Part shown: in pieces, positions 15,539 through 18,536 of the stretch | Layout of the letters: each line of letters starts with the position of its first letter | How positions within the stretch are numbered: position 1 is the stretch's first letter | Assembly (NCBI GenBank): GCA_030151165.1 | Contig: JASLEM010000588.1 | Coordinates: forward strand, 1-18,536 | Length of the DNA: 18,536 nucleotides | Direction: 5' to 3' | Source of the DNA: Burkholderiaceae bacterium | GTDB lineage: Bacteria; Pseudomonadota; Gammaproteobacteria; Burkholderiales; Burkholderiaceae | The notes under the pieces: model-generated | Database searches by the model: none | Told to the model about the DNA's origin: nothing | What the model saw: the letters and a program-made list of their open reading frames with translations, nothing else | Program-made: the position numbers and the translations under genes

Positions 15539-17233
15539 TTGCCCTTGCGTCCGAAACTCGCCACCCTCGCGCTCGCCGCGTCCTTCGCGCTCAACTTGTT
15601 CGTGGCGCCGATGCCCGCGTACGCGCAGGTGCGCCTGCCCGCGCTCGGCGAAGCCGAATCGGACTCGTTCAGCATCGACGACGAACGCAAGGTCGGCGAG
15701 GAGATCATGCGCGAGATCCGGCCGGATCCGGACGTCGTCGAGGATCCGGTGCTGTTCGAGTATGTCGACAACATCTTCCAGCGGCTGCATGCGGCCGCGC
15801 GGCGCCGCGGCGACATCAGCGACGAGGCCGAGGAGGCCTTCGGCTGGGAGCCGTTCCTCGTGCGCGACCGCACGTTCAACGCGTTCGCGCTGCCCGGCGG
15901 CTACGTCGGCGTGCACCTGGGGCTGATCGCGGCGTCGGGCTCGCGCGACGAGATGGCGTCCGTCCTCGGGCACGAGCTGTCGCACATCACGCAACGCCAC
16001 ATCGCGCGCAGCATGGTGGCCAACAAGCACCAGAGCCTCATCACGATGGCCGCGATGCTGCTGGGCCTGCTCGCGTCGGCGCGCGTGAAGAACGGCGGCT
16101 CGGACGTGCCGGCCGCGGTCATCATGAGCGGCCAGGCGGCGATGGCCACCGGCCAGCTGACGTTCTCGCGCCAGATGGAGATCGAGGCCGACCGCTTCGG
16201 CGAGAACGTGATGACGGATGCGGGCTTCGCGCCGTCGGGCATGGCCGACATGTTCGGGCGCCTGGAGGAAGCGAGCCGCCTCAACGACGACAACTCGTAC
16301 CCGTGGCTGCGCTCGCACCCGTTGACGATCGACCGCCTCGCCGAGGCGCGCCTGCGCGCGCGCCAGGTCGCGCCCCCGGATCCGGCCAAGAGCCACATCA
16401 CCGAGCATTCGCTGATGCGCGCGCGGGCCCGCGGGCTGATGGACACCTCCGAGCCAGCGCTGCGCCGCATGCAGGGCCAGGCGCGGCTCGCGATCCCGCT
16501 GACCGACGCGGAGCGGCTGGGCAACCTCTACGGCGCGGCGATGGCGTCGACCCAGCTGCGCGACTTCGCGGCCGCGGAGGCCGACCTCGCCGCCGCGCAG
16601 CAGCTCCTCGCGCAGCACGCGGCGCTGGTGGCGGCGCAGGCGCAGGGCCACTTCACGCTTCCGGCGTCCGTGCCCGCGGACGCCGACCCGACGAGCACGC
16701 TCCAGCGCGTGCAGGTCACCGGCACCACGACGCTCTATCCGATCGAGCCGGAAGTCGCGCGCGATTTCGCGCTGCTGCGTGTCGAGGAAGCCGTCGCCAA
16801 GCGATCGGTGCCCGACATCATCGCCGCCACCAACGCCATCGGCGACGACCGCGCGCGGCCGGTGATGATGGCGCGGGCGCAGGCGGCCGTCGGACGCGCC
16901 ATCGCGCGCGATCCCTCCGCCGGCCCGGCGCTGCAGCGCGAGACCGAGGAGCTGCAGACCTGGGTCGCCGAGCATCCGAAGGACTCGCTCGCGTGGGCGC
17001 TGCTCGCGCAATGCGCCGAGCCGCTGGGCGACCGGCTGCGCGCGATCCGCGCCGAGGCCGAGGCCTACGCGACCAAGGGCGACCTGACCGGCGCGATCGA
17101 CCGGCTGCACGCCGGGCAACGCCTCACGCGCTCGGGCCGCGTCGACTTCGTCGAGGCGTCGATCATCGACACGCGCCTGCACGAACTCGAGGCGCTGCGG
17201 CGCGCGCTCAACCAGGAAGAGCGCGAGCGCTGA
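15539..17233 (+). CDS. Periplasmic M48 zinc metalloprotease, BepA-like
   Basis: This 564-residue protein has an N-terminal Sec signal peptide (basic R-P-K, hydrophobic ~8-24, likely cut after A-Y-A at about 29). The M48 domain shows H145-E-L-S-H149 (zinc and catalytic Glu146) and E216-A-D-R-F-G, the third zinc ligand in E-x-x-x-D-type context, plus the H-P-L-T-I-D-R segment near 260. A long helical C-terminal half (about 290-560) fits TPR-like repeats. BepA (YfgC) assists or degrades stalled outer-membrane beta-barrel proteins such as LptD, and this is the expected role. The start is TTG at 15539 with GGAAAG four bases upstream; no in-frame ATG gives an intact signal peptide. A second TTG two codons later is an alternative. 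The stop is 13 bases from a convergent gene. Confidence 0.92.
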   Translation: MPLRPKLATLALAASFALNLFVAPMPAYAQVRLPALGEAESDSFSIDDERKVGEEIMREIRPDPDVVEDPVLFEYVDNIFQRLHAAARRRGDISDEAEEAFGWEPFLVRDRTFNAFALPGGYVGVHLGLIAASGSRDEMASVLGHELSHITQRHIARSMVANKHQSLITMAAMLLGLLASARVKNGGSDVPAAVIMSGQAAMATGQLTFSRQMEIEADRFGENVMTDAGFAPSGMADMFGRLEEASRLNDDNSYPWLRSHPLTIDRLAEARLRARQVAPPDPAKSHITEHSLMRARARGLMDTSEPALRRMQGQARLAIPLTDAERLGNLYGAAMASTQLRDFAAAEADLAAAQQLLAQHAALVAAQAQGHFTLPASVPADADPTSTLQRVQVTGTTTLYPIEPEVARDFALLRVEEAVAKRSVPDIIAATNAIGDDRARPVMMARAQAAVGRAIARDPSAGPALQRETEELQTWVAEHPKDSLAWALLAQCAEPLGDRLRAIRAEAEAYATKGDLTGAIDRLHAGQRLTRSGRVDFVEASIIDTRLHELEALRRALNQEERER

Positions 17234-17246
17234 CCGGCCGGGGGCG

Positions 17247-17597
17247 TCAGTCCTCGAACAGGTGCTCGATCGCGACGTCGATGATCGTCGACGCGATGCT
17301 GTAGATCACCGAGCCGATCAGCGCGGAGCCGAAGCTCGCGACGTGGAAGCCGTCGAGCAGCCCGGCCGCGGCCCAGAACATCAGCGCGTTGATCACGAAC
17401 AGGAACAGGCCCAGCGTCAGCACCGTGACGGGCAGCGTCAGCAGCACCAGCAGCGGCCGCACGAGCATGTTCAGCAGCCCGAGCACGAGCGCCGCCACCA
17501 GCGCGGCGCCGAAGCTCCTGACCGACACGCCGGGAGACAGGTGCGCCACGAGCAGCAGCGCGGCGGCCAGCAGGAGCCAGCGGACGATGAGTTTCAT
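17247..17597 (-). CDS. Four-helix membrane protein of the PF04020 (phage holin 4_2-like) family
   Basis: This 116-residue protein has four hydrophobic segments (about 4-20, 29-46, 50-80, 88-110) and the hallmark L-G-L-L-N-M-L-V-R-P-L-L-V-L-L-T-L-P stretch in the middle, followed by a helix with F-V-I-N-A-L-M-F. Members are common in bacterial chromosomes and are usually called phage holin family or hypothetical membrane proteins. No lysis function is established for most, and no phage gene is nearby here, so I would not call it a true holin. It converges with the bepA-like gene. The ATG at 17595-17597 places the first helix at the N-terminus. The upstream open frame is Arg-rich and does not look coding. 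Confidence 0.88.
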   Translation of the reverse strand: MKLIVRWLLLAAALLLVAHLSPGVSVRSFGAALVAALVLGLLNMLVRPLLVLLTLPVTVLTLGLFLFVINALMFWAAAGLLDGFHVASFGSALIGSVIYSIASTIIDVAIEHLFED

Positions 17598-17718
17598 GGC
17601 GGGCGGCGGTGGGTTGCGGTGAAGGTTCCGGTGCCGATTGTGCGATATCGACGCGACCTCGCGCCGACGCGCTCGACCCCGCGGGCCGCACGATGCGGCC
17701 GGCCCGCGCGATCGGGAA

Positions 17719-17739
17719 ATCCTGCGGAGGACGCAGGAT
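17719..17739. repeat. Perfect 8-base inverted repeat
   Basis: ATCCTGCG (17719-17726), a 5-base GAGGA centre and CGCAGGAT (17732-17739). It lies about 120 bases upstream of the minus-strand four-helix gene start. It could be an operator or an RNA hairpin. No T run follows, so it is not an obvious terminator. Confidence 0.5.
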
Positions 17740-17900
17740 GCTGCAGGCGGCGTGCCCGCGCGCGAGGTGTGACACGACGTGTATGCGAGCGGCCGCCACG
17801 CATGCGGGAGAACCCGCGCGACGGCGTCGCGCGCGCGTCGCGGCAGCGCTTCGGAGCGGTGCGGACTCCCCGGAATTCGGGAGGCGCATGCCTTTCGAAA

Positions 17901-17921
17901 ATACCTCCTGGGGTATACAAT
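17901..17921 (+). promoter_or_regulatory. Candidate promoter -10 overlapped by ATACC/GGTAT operator-like repeat
   Basis: ATACC-TCCTGG-GGTAT is an inverted repeat at 17901-17916, running into TATACAAT (17914-17921), a good -10 hexamer. The -35 side (CTTTCG/TTTCGA near 17892-17898) is poor, so the promoter may need an activator or be only weak. The ATACC...GGTAT shape resembles operators of the CsoR/CstR/FrmR metal- or sulphide-sensing repressors, but no such regulator gene is in view. If real, it would give the H1/SWIB gene a leader of about 215 bases. Confidence 0.4.
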
Positions 17922-17982
17922 CCGCACGTCGATTCCGCCTGCGCGGCCCCGAATGACGCCTGCGTGCGACAAAAACATGCGT

Positions 17983-18015
17983 TTACCTCGTGAGAATCAT
18001 GATTTTCATAGGTAA
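17983..18015 (+). promoter_or_regulatory. Long imperfect hairpin in the leader of the H1/SWIB gene
   Basis: TTACCT (17983-17988) pairs with AGGTAA (18010-18015); inside, TGAGAAT (17991-17997) pairs with ATTTTCA (18002-18008) through one G-T wobble, around a CATG loop. Two unpaired bases on one side and one on the other interrupt the stem. In DNA the core AATCATGATT is a perfect palindrome, so it could be a protein-binding site. In RNA it would be a stable stem about 130 bases before the ATG. It has no T run after it. Confidence 0.5.
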
Positions 18016-18141
18016 GACGGCTTCTCACGCCCTGCTGCAGGCAGTACCATTCGCTTCGCTGTGGTCTGTAGAGAAATGAGGGTTCATGCGACGCTCACCC
18101 AGACCCTGCACATCAATGACCTCTTGATGGAGAGAATCGAC

Positions 18142-18536
18142 ATGGCAACTGCAACGAAGAAGGCCGCTCCGGCCAAGAAGGCCGCTCCGGCGGCGAAGAA
18201 GGCTGCACCGGCAAAGAAGGCCGTGGCGGCGAAGAAGGCAGCTCCGGCCGCCAAGAAGGCGGCGCCGGCCAAGAAGGCTGCCGCTCCTGCGAAGAAGGCC
18301 GCTCCGGCCAAGAAGCGCACTCCCAACGCCGCGTTCATGAAGGCGATGACGCCTTCGCCGACGCTGGCGGCCGTGATCGGCTCGACGCCGATCCCGCGCA
18401 CCGAAGTCACCAAGAAGGTGTGGGAGTACATCAAGAAGAACGGTCTGCAGGACAAGGCCAAGCGCACGATGATCAACGCCGATGCCAAGCTGAAGGAAAT
18501 CTTCAAGAAGGCACAAGTCTCGATGTTCGAGATGAC
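18142..18536 (+). CDS. Histone H1-like tail fused to SWIB domain, 3' end outside window
   Basis: The first 131 residues are visible. Residues 1-58 are a run of K-K-A-A-P-A-type repeats like the C-terminal tail of eukaryotic histone H1 and of bacterial H1-like proteins, which bind DNA without sequence preference. From about 62 a SWIB (BAF60b/MDM2-like) domain begins: F-M-K-A-M-T-P-S-P-T-L-A-A-V-I-G (65-80), I-P-R-T-E-V-T-K-K-V-W-E-Y-I-K-K-N (84-100) and G-L-Q-D-K-A-K-R-T-M-I-N-A-D (101-114). Such fusions are known in Chlamydiae and betaproteobacteria and are thought to act in nucleoid organisation. GGAGAG eight to thirteen bases upstream supports the ATG at 18142. The SWIB domain is nearly complete where the window ends. 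Confidence 0.93.
   Translation, partial: MATATKKAAPAKKAAPAAKKAAPAKKAVAAKKAAPAAKKAAPAKKAAAPAKKAAPAKKRTPNAAFMKAMTPSPTLAAVIGSTPIPRTEVTKKVWEYIKKNGLQDKAKRTMINADAKLKEIFKKAQVSMFEM

Larger units (their letters stand above)
17598..18141. other. 544-base non-coding region with several inverted repeats
   Basis: No convincing gene lies here; open frames are Arg/Ala-rich, lack ribosome sites and resemble nothing known. The region should hold the promoter of the minus-strand four-helix protein and of the plus-strand H1/SWIB gene. It contains three notable inverted repeats, listed separately (17719-17739, 17901-17916 and 17983-18015). Base composition shifts from very GC-rich to mixed after about 17890, as expected for a promoter and leader region. 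Confidence 0.55.

Noticed and set aside
17247..17597. Phage holin and hence a prophage remnant
   Set aside because: PF04020-type proteins are common chromosomal membrane proteins; no other phage gene, integrase or attachment repeat is nearby.
17609..17956. 115-codon open frame in the non-coding region before the H1/SWIB gene
   Set aside because: Arg/Ala/Gly-rich product, no ribosome site, no domain, and it overlaps the candidate promoter and operator.
18086..18127. 13-codon open frame just before the H1/SWIB gene
   Set aside because: A GAGG lies upstream, so translation is conceivable, but the peptide shows no attenuator-like run of codons and no pairing with the hairpin that would give a mechanism.
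18157..18315. Direct repeats that might be a CRISPR or satellite array
   Set aside because: They are in-frame codons for the K-K-A-A-P-A protein repeat of the H1-like tail, with no unique spacers.

Overview
The window is GC-rich DNA with almost exclusively C/G-ending codons. The product repertoire suggests a betaproteobacterium, most likely of the order Burkholderiales (Leptothrix/Rubrivivax/Roseateles-like relatives): a CHASE2-type adenylate cyclase next to an atypical FHA protein, beta-type PilA pilins, a PglL-type ligase, MoaC, a BepA-like M48 protease, and an H1-like tail joined to a SWIB domain. This placement rests on gene content and codon style, not on a database search. I found no rRNA, tRNA, CRISPR array, transposase or phage integrase.

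Layout. (1) Positions 1-3611, plus strand: the 3' end of an FHA-domain gene, a class III adenylate cyclase with a CHASE2 sensor, and a metallo-beta-lactamase-fold protein resembling class II cyclic-nucleotide phosphodiesterases. Together they look like a cAMP synthesis-and-breakdown unit. (2) Positions 3612-5011: two tandem type IV pilin genes, each behind a sigma-54-like -24/-12 promoter about 53 bases from its expected transcript start, and closed by one strong intrinsic terminator. A fossil of the phosphodiesterase 3' end lies between the two pilins. (3) Positions 5352-12979, plus strand: a run of envelope-glycan genes, namely a large GT-C-like membrane protein, a GtrA flippase-like protein, a UDP-galactopyranose-mutase-like flavoenzyme, a PglL-like O-oligosaccharyltransferase and a second polytopic GT-C-like protein. 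(4) Positions 13025-14571: a GtrB-like family 2 glycosyltransferase (minus) divergent from a second GtrA (plus). (5) Positions 14629-18536: housekeeping and miscellaneous genes, namely a small basic protein, moaC (minus), a bepA-like protease, a PF04020-type four-helix membrane protein (minus), a 544-base non-coding region with several inverted repeats, and an H1-like/SWIB protein cut by the window end.

How the parts may work together. The pilins, the PglL-like ligase, the lipid-linked sugar synthase (GtrB-like), two GtrA flippase candidates and the mutase-like flavoenzyme form a plausible pilin O-glycosylation locus. The two GT-C-like proteins could extend or transfer sugars from undecaprenyl-phosphate donors. 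The cAMP unit just upstream could control piliation, since cAMP controls type IV pili in several proteobacteria. These functional links are inference from gene order and family knowledge.

The most noteworthy observations are the recombination scar between the pilins, the duplicated sigma-54 promoters, the candidate glycosylation locus, and the structured leader in front of the H1/SWIB gene.
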